Part shown: positions 1-10,880 of the stretch, one piece after another
How positions within the stretch are numbered: the first letter of the stretch is position 1
How the letters are laid out: each line of letters begins with the position of its first letter
Assembly (NCBI GenBank): GCA_029747585.1
Contig: JAPEVF010000855.1
Location: 1-19,092 of the forward strand
DNA length: 19,092 nucleotides
Reading direction: 5' to 3'
Source: Pleurotus djamor
Lineage: Eukaryota > Basidiomycota > Agaricomycetes > Agaricales > Pleurotaceae
Notes under the pieces: generated by a model
Seen by the model: the letters and a program-made list of their open reading frames with translations, nothing else
Told to the model about the DNA's origin: nothing
The model's database searches: none
Position numbers and translations under genes: made by a program

Positions 1-542
1 CCAGTGTCATTCCATTTGATGATGTAAAGCAGATTGCCTCGGATTGCCTCGGGGGTTCGGGGGAATCAGGGATGGGCGGTAGAAAGCCTGTTGTTGGTTC
101 ACAAGCGCGCCGCGGGAGTGAGATCTTCCATGGTTAGCACAGGTCGAGGCTTCAAGTTGCTTTTCGGGAACACAGGGAACGCGTAAAGCGAAAAACGAGG
201 GTGACAAGATGTGAATGATCGTGGACATAGATGTGCATGAGAATGAGGATCTCGTTCTGTGTTCCGAGGTAAATGGATGTAAAAAGGCGGGAGTGGGTTT
301 ACGAGCAGAGCTAGGGACGTTTTAGCATTCAAATAAGTAAGATGCCGCGAGCCTACCTTTGAAGCGGACATAATCAACCGACGAATTTGTGGAAGCGAAA
401 TGGGGTGAAAAAATAGGGCACCGATTTGTGTCAAGAGATTATTGCCGCGTACTGGATCGGGAGGAGGCCCCCGTTTCTCAGCACTCAGTAGGTGGGCAAG
501 TCGTGTTTTCGTTACACGTACAGCTTGATGTTTAAATAGCAA
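1..542 (-). other. Left edge: open minus-strand frames, no supported gene
   Basis: Two overlapping minus-strand frames are open here (542-99 and 228-7). The longer contains an ATG at 371 followed after five codons by a plausible donor (AAAG|GTAGGC at 357/356), but I found no convincing acceptor or continuation. Neither translation resembles a family I know; both are rich in Pro, His and Arg, as chance frames often are. A 10-bp unit, GATTGCCTCG, is tandemly duplicated at 32-51. It could be the edge of a gene that continues left of the window, but there is no positive evidence for coding. Confidence 0.15.
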
Positions 543-3101
543 AGACCGGTTTCAGCTTCAAGTTCAGATTCAACCTGGATCTTGCTCGTTATACGATCAT
601 GATCAACCTTTCACGGCGCTGTCATACGCAGTAGGAGACCGTTGGCTCTGCGCCGGCGATGGCGGCGAAAAATCTACAAAACTCGGGTAATAAAGTGGGC
701 CTAGAATGCGTGAATCCATAAATACTCAGACTTCGTACACTTCGGACTTGTTTCGAGTGATGTCCAGGCCTCAACCAGCCATTTAGGCTATGAAGATGAG
801 CATGAGTAACGGGGTTGAAACAAAGGCTTGGACGTAAGCGGATGATAACTCACAAAGGAACAAAAGATAGCAGAAATTCGAGGATAAGTCAGAAAGATGG
901 AGAGGGCATAGAAATTTGAAACGCCGTGACGCACTTGATATTAGCGTGGGCAAGGAAAAAAAGGAAGGGGTGATCCGAAACAACGGTTTCGAAGGGAACG
1001 ACGTCACCGATCAACATGGCAGCTTTCAAATATTGTCCTCCGTCCCATCCACCATTCCTCCTCCGACTCGAGTCACGAGTGGTTTCGCAGCTGCCTAGCG
1101 GGAGGCTTGCTTTCGACGGGATGAATCTTACAACGTTGAGTTGATTTGAACGCGATTTCTGGGAATTTTGTTCAAGGACAATGTATAAAGCGAAACGGTC
1201 AAATTGTTGCACTGGTCTTACTGCCAGACCCTGGCATCTTGCCCTGATTTTCACGTTCACCTTTCCTTTGCGTTTCGTCCTCTAAAAACTCTACCTCTTA
1301 GTGATGGTAATGCCGGTATGTATCTCTCATATTTACCGGCTGTTTTTGGCGACGCCAAAGGTCTTCTGAGCTTTTCTACCCTATTCTCAGCTCAGATGGA
1401 AAGCCGTGTTGCGGAACATGGCAATTACTCAGATGGACGGTTCGGCACAACGGCCAGGTCAAACATAAGTATAGCGCCGCGGAATCAAGTCTGGGGCAAT
1501 ATTGGATGCGTGCCTTGCTTAAAATCCTAAAACATTCTCCCCGACCATTCGCCCTCGTGAAAAAGGAACGAGCTTAGCCTCCCTTCTCGCCTCCGGTTGT
1601 ACGTGTGTCTCGACCTTTGTGCTACTTGGCTGACTGGCTGACAGGTAGATAAGTAGAACAAAGCAACCCACATACCGGACTTGAATCTGCTGGGGATAAA
1701 TCCACTCACCGGTCGTTAATCTTACGTATCGGTTTGGCGAAGAATGATGACGATGCCGGCGTGGTACCCGTCATCAAAGCGAAAACAAAAGAGAAATCGC
1801 CCGTCGGAGCCAAAACCATCAACTTACAACATTCTCTCGGCTTCCGGAGCGAACGGCGATTCAAAGATACAACGTCGTTCGTGCTTGTCCAATTTTTTTC
1901 TTCATTTTTTNCCTGCTAAGTAGTCTAAGCTAAGGACCTCAATATGCGAACAACCGACGAGGGCCCGATGCTGTGCAGCGGGACTGACGTGATTGGTTGC
2001 TTGTCGTTTATACCCTAACCCTTGGGCAACGGGTTATGGTCTGTAGTGCTGCCGCTACCTTCATCGATGCCATGAAGAGCATGAGGGTCAAGGGAGCGGT
2101 TACCAGAGCTCATCGCCATCCCTTGACGACTCTATATCCTCGACCTCGAGGACCTTCGTTGTCTTCGTCTCCATAGATGCACTAACAGCATCTCGACTTG
2201 CGTATTTCCTTCTATAGGGAAAGATAACTTCCCTTGGAAAGGCTAATCGCTTAAAAATCGATCGTCCTGACGACATGCAAGCACCTGCAGCTGTGAGTAA
2301 CCTCTTTCTCGATGAAGATGATTTTTTTCGCGATAAGCTAATTGATGATCATGTACCGTGGTTGACGACAGGGATTTTTCGTTCTCCTCCACCACGAGTC
2401 TAGGTTGGAGGTTGAGGCATGGCGTGAGCCTTGGATGGTCCGGTTGGCTCATTGTCGCCTTCCCTTAGACTGCGGAGGTAACGTTAACCTCCCGGCCCTG
2501 GCCTGCTATCCCTCCAACCCACGTTTCTCTCCAAGTGACCACCAAGGTGGCGCAAGCGTCTTGTTGCTGCCTCAATGAAGCTTCCATGCGACCGAGGACC
2601 GTTGCTTCACACGTTGATGTGCTATAGTATACGGTCCCCATTTGAACGGTCGGATGCATTATTGGTTTTCGCCCACGATGGGGCAACCTAGCGGACCATT
2701 GGTCTTCCTGACAATCTTTTACCCGATCATGATGCGGAGAAGATAAAGGATTCCCCCAAGTCCAAGTCCAATCGGTAACACGAATCGATAAGCTTTCCCC
2801 TCTGCTCGGTGGCGTGGCTTAGAATGCGAGGACCGGCTTCCCAGTAATCAGTAATCAACACGAAGCTACCTCGGCTTTCTGGGTTAGTGGGAGGATCAAT
2901 TTTTCCGACGACACCTCACAGTAGTCGTCAGGCTTTGTTACTCATGGCCACTAAGCACTTAATTACAGCGACTGCTATGCTGGCCTCACGCTTCGAATTA
3001 TCTTCAAGCCGCGGCTAGATGGGCTCTATCGTACGTTGATTACCCTGTACCAGAACTCCGTTCACACTTTGATCTGATATAATTTTCCGGCCAGAAATCC
3101 C
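543..3101. other. Stretch without a recognisable gene
   Basis: I see no supported gene in these 2.5 kb. The short frames present (for example minus 1260-889, 123 codons, and plus 1204-1530, 108 codons) lack family resemblance and do not chain together through splice sites. There is an N at 1911 directly after a run of six T. No tRNA, long repeat or transposon end was noticed. It may be intergenic DNA or a decayed element. Confidence 0.4.
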
Positions 3102-3365
3102 ATGGATATGCCTAATACTCTATTCAGCCTTCTGACTGATGTTGATCCCAAAAGCCCCGATACGTTCACCCAGCCCCAGTTACTCGCCGTTCGCCGAGAT
3201 ACTAGATATGAAGTCACCAAGGCTCGTATACGCTACGCCACCGGGAGTGGCTCTGATGTCCCCGCACATCTGACGAGGTCGTCCGAACATTGCGAACTTG
3301 ATAGAACGATTGCATCTCCTCATGATGCAGGGGTGGTGCCAGATGAAGTAAATGTGGCTCCCTGA
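3102..3365 (+). other. Unrecognised 87-codon open frame, possibly non-coding
   Basis: A plus-strand frame begins with two close ATG codons and runs 87 codons to TGA. The translation has an acidic, Pro-containing start and then a basic middle, without motifs, signal peptide or membrane segment. Just beyond it, other short frames are open in different phases (for example around 3415-3500 and 3470-3580). This would fit a decayed gene, but chance is equally likely. I do not recognise it. Confidence 0.15.
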
Positions 3366-4461
3366 CATCATTATGGTAATCTACTTACCAATATCGATTA
3401 TCCAGCCGAGCCATGTTTCAGTATCGAGATGATGAGGCGATGACGTTTGCATTTGATGTATGTGCGAAGAGTTATGTTCATTGCAGAGGATTGGAGACTT
3501 AGCGAAGTGGATCTTGAGAGTTATCGACGGTCGCTTCGCGGGGAGGTTAATTCTATGGCTTTAAACTCAATCGTTAATGGGTAGTTAGCTGCTGAAGTTC
3601 CTTGATCGCGCCTGTACGGAGGTACAGGGGCATAGGAGATGGCCCCTCTCCCGGTCCCATCGCGCATAATCTTCTTCGAACCGACCTGGCTACAATGATC
3701 AATGGGTCCCGAGTTGTCCATTTTTACCTCGATGGACTCAACGAAACTGAGCCTTCAGAGTCGCACAACGCTCGAGTCCCTTCCACGCCACGAGGTTATC
3801 CCACGTTCCATTGGCTAGAACCGAGCCATACGCAAGTCGCACGTATGAGTGGCCTGCCTCACAGGAATCTCATAAGAGATGTTGTGCTTCTAACCCTTTG
3901 AAGCCGGTAAGTAATGCGGTAGTGCTCATACCGTCTCAGTGAGAAGAAGCGGAGTTGACGTTGGGGGTACGGGGGCTATAAGCGAAGTAGATAAGTCTAA
4001 CTCACATGAAGGAAGCGTGTCAACGAGCCTTTTACTCTCCTCAATGCCGACACCGAGGCTGACCAGTTGGACATTTTTGAATCCGGCTCCGATTCAACTT
4101 GTAGATAGCTAACCCAACTTTGGCTTGCTTGATCAGGGTGCTCAGCGGGAAGCTAATGACTATCATTATCTCGATAGGCTATATCAATCAAAAAGTTCTA
4201 TGAGGTTCCACTTCCCGTTGTGGGCGTGAAGAGGATAGTAACGTGTATTCGACCTTGGTGACTGACAAAGCACGTTCCTCCACAGAATTAGGATAGATGA
4301 ACCGCATGCAGGAATGGACTTCGCTGTGAAACATCCATATCTACTCCTTGTGTAGATGAAAGGCTCCTAGAAGCCTTGAAACGCGTCGAGGCGGAGAATT
4401 TATGGGGGTCCCCTATCTCCTACACTAGCCCCCTATAGGACCAACAGGTCGCATTCCTTCC
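3366..4461. other. Stretch without a recognisable gene
   Basis: The longest frame is plus 3602-3901 (99 codons) with no recognised motif. A small perfect inverted repeat, CCTGTAC-GGAG-GTACAGG, lies at 3611-3628 and could form a 7-bp hairpin; it has no obvious function. Nothing else in this interval is supported. Confidence 0.35.
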
Positions 4462-5254
4462 ATGTCAAGCTACGAACGGAAGCAAATGACGACCAGATTG
4501 GATAACCAGATGAGGTCCCGTACAACTCCGGGAACCTGCAAAGGGAGCGATATGAAAATGATGCACCGTATGATCGATCGCAATTCGGTCTTCGTTTATT
4601 CTATGACCTTCTTCTTCCTTTCCACATGTCCCACCCTGGTCGTTAACCTTCCTCCATCTGGCCATGCTTCAGAGATAACAAGACTGAACAGTGGCCAGCA
4701 AAGGAGATATGTGGTGGCAGCCCGGAGGCCCAGGCAAAGGTGTGAAGCACCCCAGAACTACGCGCGAGCTCGGATAAATCAGCCATTACATTCAACTGTC
4801 GCAATATGCCTGATTCGTGGCGTTGAGAGTGGTAAGTACCACGTTGATAGAAGGGTGAACAGAGGTTATCATCATTTAGGAAACTGAGCACCCTTTCCAA
4901 ATTCTGCTCGGTCGGAACAGGTGGATGTCCGTGTACCTTATTATCAGCGAGGAGTTGATCATGATTCGCAGATATCAAGTCAGCGACAACGCTCTCACAG
5001 TGTTCACGGACTTAATAGGTTCCGTAGCGCAATGTGGTAAGGGTGAAATTGTTGATGTCGGAAACGAGGGAACGCGGAGGTCTTGACGGACGAGTCGGGG
5101 GACGCAGATCGTTCTGCCTGTCAAGCAACCATATACAGGTACATGTTCGACAGGAATACAAGAGTACTACTCCTAGCAATTTCCTTAAGCTTTCTTGAGA
5201 ACTTTGATTCTATGCGTGGATCAGAACAGGAATACACCCAGCGCTGCGGGAGAC
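4462..5254 (+). other. Possible decayed coding remnants, low confidence
   Basis: A 141-codon plus-strand frame (4462-4887) is open, but the more protein-like stretches are in other phases. One lies around 4510-4650 and reads as a Tyr/Arg/Asp-rich segment ending in a hydrophobic helix-like patch. Another lies around 4920-5010 and is rich in Tyr, Gln, Ser and Arg. Short protein-like pieces in shifting frames would fit an eroded gene, yet I found no splice pattern that joins them and no family match. Treat as intergenic unless homology is found. Confidence 0.15.
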
Positions 5255-7649
5255 TCACTTCGTAGGGTCGAGGACCATTGATTTCACAACTTCTACGGCC
5301 TCTTTCAGTGGCGCCAGAGGACAGGAGAGTTCCTTTTGTGTCAACTTCATCGTGTACTTATTGGCTCTCTTCAGCAGAGAGCTACGCTTGGATGCGGCAC
5401 AGGAGCCAAACTAGATACGAGGTGAGTTAACATGGAGAAAGGAAGACATCATGCAAGTCAAGGGACAAACTTTATAAAGCTCTAACTCGTATTTCCAGAA
5501 ACTGCCCTTGATAGTATGCCCAACGCCGAGAAAGGAAGCTTCGGCACCGACATGACCGTCCAGTGATAGCTTCACCGTACCACAAACAGACTTGAGGTCA
5601 ACGTCAGAGATCTGGATTTCTCGTACTGAATGCGAAGATTCGTTCAATGTGAATGGGTCAGACCCGATTGTATCTCTCTTGCCCTTCTTCGGGGTAACAA
5701 GAGCGTTAGCAGCCTCAATTTCAGCGGAGAGCTTGGCTTCAAAAGCGGCGAAGGCAGTTGCGTTGGTTTTCCCAGCAGAGATAACGCCAAGATGGAGTTT
5801 GGGGGTGACAGCGACTTCAATGCCTGCCTTCGCCTTCTTTTCGGCGCCGAACTTGGCTTCGAACTCTGGGGGGCGGTCAGAATTCGTATGAAGTACAGGG
5901 AGAGCGAAATCATAGCTTACTCCCAGGCTTGAAGTAGGGTTCGACTTTGGTCTTGGATGGAAGAGTAATGACACCTACGAATTGGGGTCAAACATGGACA
6001 TAGCAGCCATCTTTGAGAAAGTGTTACCTGCATGCATGCCGTGTTCTATAGTACCTTTGAATACGGCAGAGGCTTGGGCGCTAACTTTTCCCTCAGCCTT
6101 AGCATTCCCCATGAGACCGATAGTGACAACTCTAGAAATGACATTATGTTAAAGTTTTCAAGGCAGCAGCGGGCCACTTACCCGAGAGTGATACCCGTCA
6201 CTCCAGGTATGGTCACGGCTGGTGTTTCATATTCGAAGGATAGTTTTCCCTGCATAGGTGAAAATCTTTAGCTGAATTAGAAGGGTTGAGTGGAAGAGGT
6301 ATCTACCTGTAACGCGATTTCAAGACTAATATCTTGCTTCATGTTCGCTTCAACACCTATAGAAAAAGGACTTAGCGTTCGGCAGTACGAGATGCGTTGA
6401 AGGCTGACCGTTGAAAAAGCCTAAGAACTTGGATACCTTGCCCTTTTTCCCAACAGTTGCAGCACCGAAGTTGAGTGACCCCCAGAAAAAGGATTCAACG
6501 GTCCCAGTAAGGGCAACTGTACCATACGGGCATTTCTGCGTTTCTGACTTGACTTCAAATGTACCCCAAGGCTTCGAGGCATCACCGAACTTCGACAGAG
6601 TGCTATTCTTGGCCACCATCTCCTCGTCTTTTGCAGCCGTGAGGGCTTCGATTTTAGGGGGCGTCTTACTTGGAGCTGTCAGGTAGTGCTCTGAGCCTCC
6701 GTCGGTCATAGCTGCAAGGAAGGGGTCAGACAAGGAAGGGGAAGGATTCGAACATATAAACCTTCGACGGCCTCGTTCNAAAAACCTGTCCATGGCATCA
6801 TCGGAATCAAGAACATCAGGAATTGCGACGTTGATATCGACTCCCGGAGCGTTGATACCATACTAGGAGAAAGGATGAGCATCACACGCCGTAGTGGATT
6901 CGGTTCCGCTTACACCAACGAAGGTCACATCGCCATGCCTTGAGGGCCATTAGGTGAGTTTTCCAGAACAAAAGGTATGATTGGGCGTACAACGAATGAT
7001 CAATCTCCTCAAACTACGAGGGTGATCAGCGGTAGCAAGGGCAAATGCACTCAACCAATACACGTACTCTATCATCAATGCTGACAGCGAAGACTTGTGG
7101 CGAGGAGCGATTGGGAGTCCGTCGTGCAATATGTGGAGGGACGCCTTGATCCTCATGTACCCACACCTTGTTGATTCTCGCGAAAGGAGCGGAGGAGCAC
7201 TACGTAGAAAGGATCAGTGTTAATGGCAAGGAAGCAAAGGTCAAAATTGGACGCACACTCTCTGGGAGTCGGACATATTTATCCACGGGCCCTGCGCCGG
7301 AGAATAAATGGTTGCAGCCGTGGGCTTCCTCATTATCCCCCTGGCAGACCAGTCTGATCTCCTGGATGACAGCGTTGGGCTCGCAGTCTAAGACGATCCA
7401 GCCAGACGCGGGGGTGATGTCTGCAATTGCGCTAGGCGATTCCGCAAACTGTGAAAAAGAATATGAGCTTGTATCCTCAACATCACCGATGGAAAATTTC
7501 CCAACCAGTTTGACCGCACCGGATTGCCCACGGTGGGTTGGAAGATCGTATGCACATTCGCCCCCGAAGCATGGCTTCGACCAGTCATTATGAACAGTCC
7601 CTGCAGCGAGAGTGGCTGCAAGAATAGCGAGTGCGAACGCGGACTGCAT
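5255..7649 (-). CDS. Predicted secreted protein, 12 exons, about 600 aa
   Basis: Exons on the minus strand: 7649-7257, 7199-7068, 7013-6991, 6938-6914, 6862-6762, 6711-6409, 6356-6307, 6249-6182, 6131-6028, 5974-5921, 5865-5471, 5410-5255. Phases agree throughout if the base N at 6779 is dropped (TTTTTNG read as TTTTTG). Residues 1-17 form a signal peptide (hydrophobic core FALAILAATLAAG). The N-terminal domain has Cys at 27, 32, 89, 102, 112 and 132, with a DITPASGW-like motif near 78-84. I believe this arrangement recurs in uncharacterised secreted proteins of Agaricomycetes, but I cannot name the Pfam family. The rest is beta-rich, with PGV and G-rich strands and no transmembrane helix. 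The C-terminal part carries Lys-Arg pairs (GKRD, SKRS, LKRA) that could be Kex2 sites. The stop overlaps a potential donor (AA|GTGAGT near 5258), so a short extra exon ending further left is possible. Function unknown; probably extracellular or cell wall. Confidence 0.78.
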
Positions 7650-7652
7650 CCT

Positions 7653-7702
7653 CTGCGAAAATCGCTTCAGATATTGTACGATAGACATACTGAGTCACTT
7701 AC
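7653..7702 (-). other. 5' UTR intron containing a decoy ATG
   Basis: A 50-bp intron with donor GTAAGT at 7702 and acceptor TTTTCGCAG ending at 7653 sits three bases before the ATG at 7649. It removes an upstream in-frame ATG at 7688, which otherwise would add 13 residues to the N-terminus. This supports the 7649 start and places the hydrophobic signal core right at the N-terminus. Confidence 0.6.
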
Positions 7703-7770
7703 GGGTATCGTCAAGGCACTTTGCACCGAGGAGAACCGAAGGTTAGGACATTGTGAACAAAGTTGAGGTG

Positions 7771-7780
7771 TTAATATAAG
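7771..7780 (-). promoter_or_regulatory. TATA-like element of the secreted-protein gene
   Basis: Read on the minus strand the sequence is CTTATATTAA, about 70 bp before the 5' UTR intron and about 120 bp before the ATG at 7649. The position fits a core promoter. A three-codon upstream ORF (ATG TCC TAA) lies between it and the intron. Confidence 0.4.
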
Positions 7781-7992
7781 GCGCTATCAATGGTTAGTTT
7801 ATCGGCGGGAGTGTCCCAGTGTGGTCCATTCCTGATGGCAAGTACGTGGGTCTAACGTGGTGCTTGATTTGCTCAAGGGACGGGAGAGGCTTGATTTTGG
7901 GACTACTTGCAACGGGGGATTCGAAGCTATAGTATTAGTGTGTGTACTAGTTCTAGTTAGGTGGAAAACATGTTGATACTCCGCTCGAACCG

Positions 7993-10607
7993 TCATTCGA
8001 AAATGTTAGGAGACGTAAAGGAGCTTGCCCCAGGATCAAAGCTGCTTCGAAAACATCCACCCTGAATGATCCACCAAATTGGAGAAAATTCAAGAAAGTT
8101 CTCCGAAATTGGTGGATGAGCCAGGAAGATGTTTTCAAAGCAGCTTCGGGCGAATTTCCTCGGATCATTGGTCGTGATCAGGTCCACTTTGTCCAAAGTG
8201 TATATGGAAAGGCTGAAAAAGGAGCATCCCTTCCATACAAAGACGCAGAGGCTTCGAGAATTCGCCTCCTAGACCAAAGATACCGCGCACGCTTCCTGAG
8301 ATGTGCAGCAACTGGAGGTCGAATAAACGCAAGGCATACACAAGCGCTTTGCCGACGAAGAGGAGCACACCCCGGTAGAGCCCCCGGGCAACACGGAGTA
8401 CAATACGAAAGGCGTCCATCAGCCATGGGATCGCTTGTGCAACGCAGACGACTGCCTGAATAACCCAGTGGCTCCCTGTGAGTCGCGAACGAAAAAACCA
8501 AAGTTTGGATAAATACCTTGATAGCTGCGCGAAAGGCGTTCTGGTTGAGAGTTTTAAAAAAATCGGAGGGCGCCTTTGGCACCGCGTAAAACAACAAACT
8601 GGACCCCTAACCGAGTGGCTTCCAGTGTGGCTTTGGCGGCGTCAAGTCCAGCCTTGGTAGCGAGGTCGGCGGCAGAAAGGGCTTTGTAGGCCGCTACAAC
8701 CGCTACTTTCCCACTAGCTTTGACCCCCTCCAAGGCTACCGTTGCTGCTTTATACGCAGCGAGCTTTGCGACGTAGTTGGAAGACGTGAATATGCTCAGT
8801 CCCTTCTTCGCATCGGCAACGCGACGTTGGGCCGAGTTGATGGAATCGATCATATCTGCTTTGGCCTCGTTAAGGGCGAGCTTAGCCTTCCTGACAGAGC
8901 TCTCCCGATGAGCTTGGGCGGCTTCAACAGAGCTTTGGGCGGTATACATCGCCTGATCAAAGGCTCTCTGCGCCTTTTTGACACCTTCTTGAAGATAATC
9001 AATGCCTTCGACGTAGGCACCGATGACTTCATTACTCTTCGCAAGGACTTCTAGAATTTGTTGGTGTCGGTTAGAACTGTTCATTTGCGGAGGAAGGGGA
9101 GCACGTCGTTGACGGCCCTGCTGGGACGACTCGGGTTCGTCGGGGAGCTGTGAGGTGGTTGCGCTGAGATAGTGATGGGTACCTTCATCGTCATCGCTGA
9201 GGTATTGGTCTTCGGGAGTGGCCTTGAATTTTCCCTTCCGAAGCAGAGATTCAGAAATCTCGATAACGTCCTCTTGTTCTTCTGTCTCTTCTATACCAAC
9301 TGAGGTTGGTGGTGTTTCGCCTTCGCCCACATTCTTCATCATCTGTTCAATAGACTCGTTGAATCGTTTCAGTATACTTTGGTTGAAACGATAATCGTAG
9401 ACAAAATCGGTATCGCAGATTTTGTTGAGGGACAATGAGCCGGAAAATCCGGTCTGCAGCTGGGCTTGGAATACATCCGAGACCTTGGATCGCCTATCCA
9501 CAAGCATGGAATGTTTATCAGATGGGTGTAATAGCTTCGGTGACAGTGAAACAACATACGCAAAGATGTCTAATCTTGGGCTGGGTAAAACGTCTGCAAG
9601 GACACGAATTGTGGACTCAGCCTCCGCTACGGAGAATCCACAGTCTATAAGCATGTGCTGGACCCAAGGTCCAATCTCGCACTCGACTACTGCTTCGGGC
9701 GTAAGAGTCCCCTTAACCATGAGCGGGCCGAGAGCAAAGTTATCTACAGAGGCGTGAAATGCCACCTTGGTGACTTCCACAGCTGCGGCGGATGTAAAGC
9801 GTGCGTTAGCAATTTCCGTGGTTCAATGAAGGGGAATGGATTCATTGGGGAGACTCACTGCATGATACCCCTACGCGCTTTCCAAACAAGAGAACCTCCA
9901 TCTCCACAGAGGTCCCCTGACCAAAGTTCAAACTGTTGAAAGCTGCTCCAAAAGGGCTGATTCCAACTTTCAGTCGTTCAATAGCGAAGATATCCCTCGG
10001 AAGGTTGGGGGAGGCGGCCCGAATTGCCTTGGCCACGAGGTCGGCGACATCGCTGATGTCCAAAGAATCGATCTCCACATGAAACAGTGGTCCTATGGAA
10101 TATCGCGAATTAGTTGAAGGAGGCACGTAAATGACCACGGAGCATACTGGTCAAGTAATCATCGACCGTCAAAGCGACCTGAGCGCCTTGCTCGGTTACC
10201 AAAATGCCGCTTTGAATTGACATGACTGCCCTAAGAACATAGCATTAGACGCTACCTGAATCTCAGTCCAAACCTTACGTTGGATTCCCAGCGACGTATA
10301 TCGTACATCGGAAACTTTCGAACAATCCTGAAATGGCGTCATCCTTCAAAGGGGATGGTATATACACGCTTGCGGTGGCCAAGGAGGAATCTCCGAGCAG
10401 GTCACCGCTGGGGATTAGATCTGTTTGGGGGAACGCGTACCCGAGGCAAGATCTGTTGAGCGTGTCGCATGCAGCTATGAGCCCAGGGCTGATGCGAGGG
10501 AGCCGATTGAACTTCAAGTCAGTTACTTGGGGGTACTCTTCCAGGATGTCGGAGGGAGGTTGAGAGGGAGATGCACAAGAGCTGTCGGAGACGGTATAGG
10601 TTTCCAT
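7993..10607 (-). CDS. Unrecognised protein with acidic linker and 11-residue Ala-rich helical repeats, about 772 aa
   Basis: Proposed exons on the minus strand: 10607-10279, 10230-10136, 10092-9859, 9782-9560, 9493-8517, 8455-7993. Phases agree if one base is dropped from the A7 run at 8556-8562 and one from the A5 run at 8216-8220. The 66-bp intron 9559-9494 (GTATGT..GATAG) is in frame and could be retained, giving about 794 aa. Residues 1-330 are a mixed globular region. Residues about 340-430 are acidic and low-complexity (EETEEQED, SDDDE). Residues 468-623 are a long Ala-rich helix in 11-residue blocks. The C-terminus has Arg-rich amphipathic helices and a Gly-rich ISGSVRG/GLGG segment. 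No signal peptide is seen at this start. An alternative start at ATG 10805, in a good context (CAAAATGA), joined by a 65-bp intron 10674-10610 (GTGACC..ATTAG), would add about 45 residues in frame. Function unknown; membrane- or lipid-surface binding is an inference from the repeats. Confidence 0.68.
8039..8146. repeat. Imperfect inverted repeat, about 48-bp arms, 12-nt loop
   Basis: The left arm at 8039-8086 and the right arm at 8099-8146 are reverse complements over about three quarters of positions. Perfect blocks include AAGCTGCTT, GAAAACATC, ATCCACC and GGAGAA. The loop at 8087-8098 is AATTCAAGAAAG. It lies inside the last exon of the minus-strand gene above, so the transcript could fold into a long hairpin. 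Origin could be an inverted duplication by template switching or a small foldback element; no target-site duplication was recognised. Confidence 0.85.
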
Positions 10608-10880
10608 AGCTAATGATTGACGATGGTAGACTGAGGAGTCAAGGTAATGGTGCTGCTGGGGAGTTCGTGGTCACTGGTGGGGTCGCAGTCGGGGTTAAAC
10701 CATCCCTTCTTATTGAAGGCATGGATATGAATTTCGGTGATGATGCGCAGATTATCGAGCTTTCTCGGTTTTATCAGTGAACTTGCCAAGTTACCCGCAG
10801 TATTCATTTTGATGCAGTACAGTGCACAATGCACGAGGGCGGAGAAGCTTCTTCAACGCCAACAAAATGGAGCGAAGTCA

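Noticed and set aside
2007..2030. TAACCCTT-like string resembling telomeric repeat
   Set aside because: Only about one and a half units are present, with no array, and it lies inside ordinary sequence.
6712..6793. Continuous minus-strand frame through the N at 6779 into the next exon
   Set aside because: It is open only because the 50-bp intron plus the extra N makes 51. Dropping the N and splicing at GTTTAT..TTGCAG gives a smoother protein.
6862..7013. Pseudogene call from three frames in 150 bp
   Set aside because: Explained by two micro-exons with GT..AG introns of 51-54 bp and consistent phases.
7649..7688. Upstream in-frame ATG at 7688 as start of the secreted protein
   Set aside because: It lies inside a well-formed 50-bp intron (GTAAGT..TTCGCAG), so the mature transcript should lack it.
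8116..8463. 115-codon plus-strand open frame
   Set aside because: It opposes the last exon of the repeat-protein gene and has basic, low-information composition typical of an antisense shadow.
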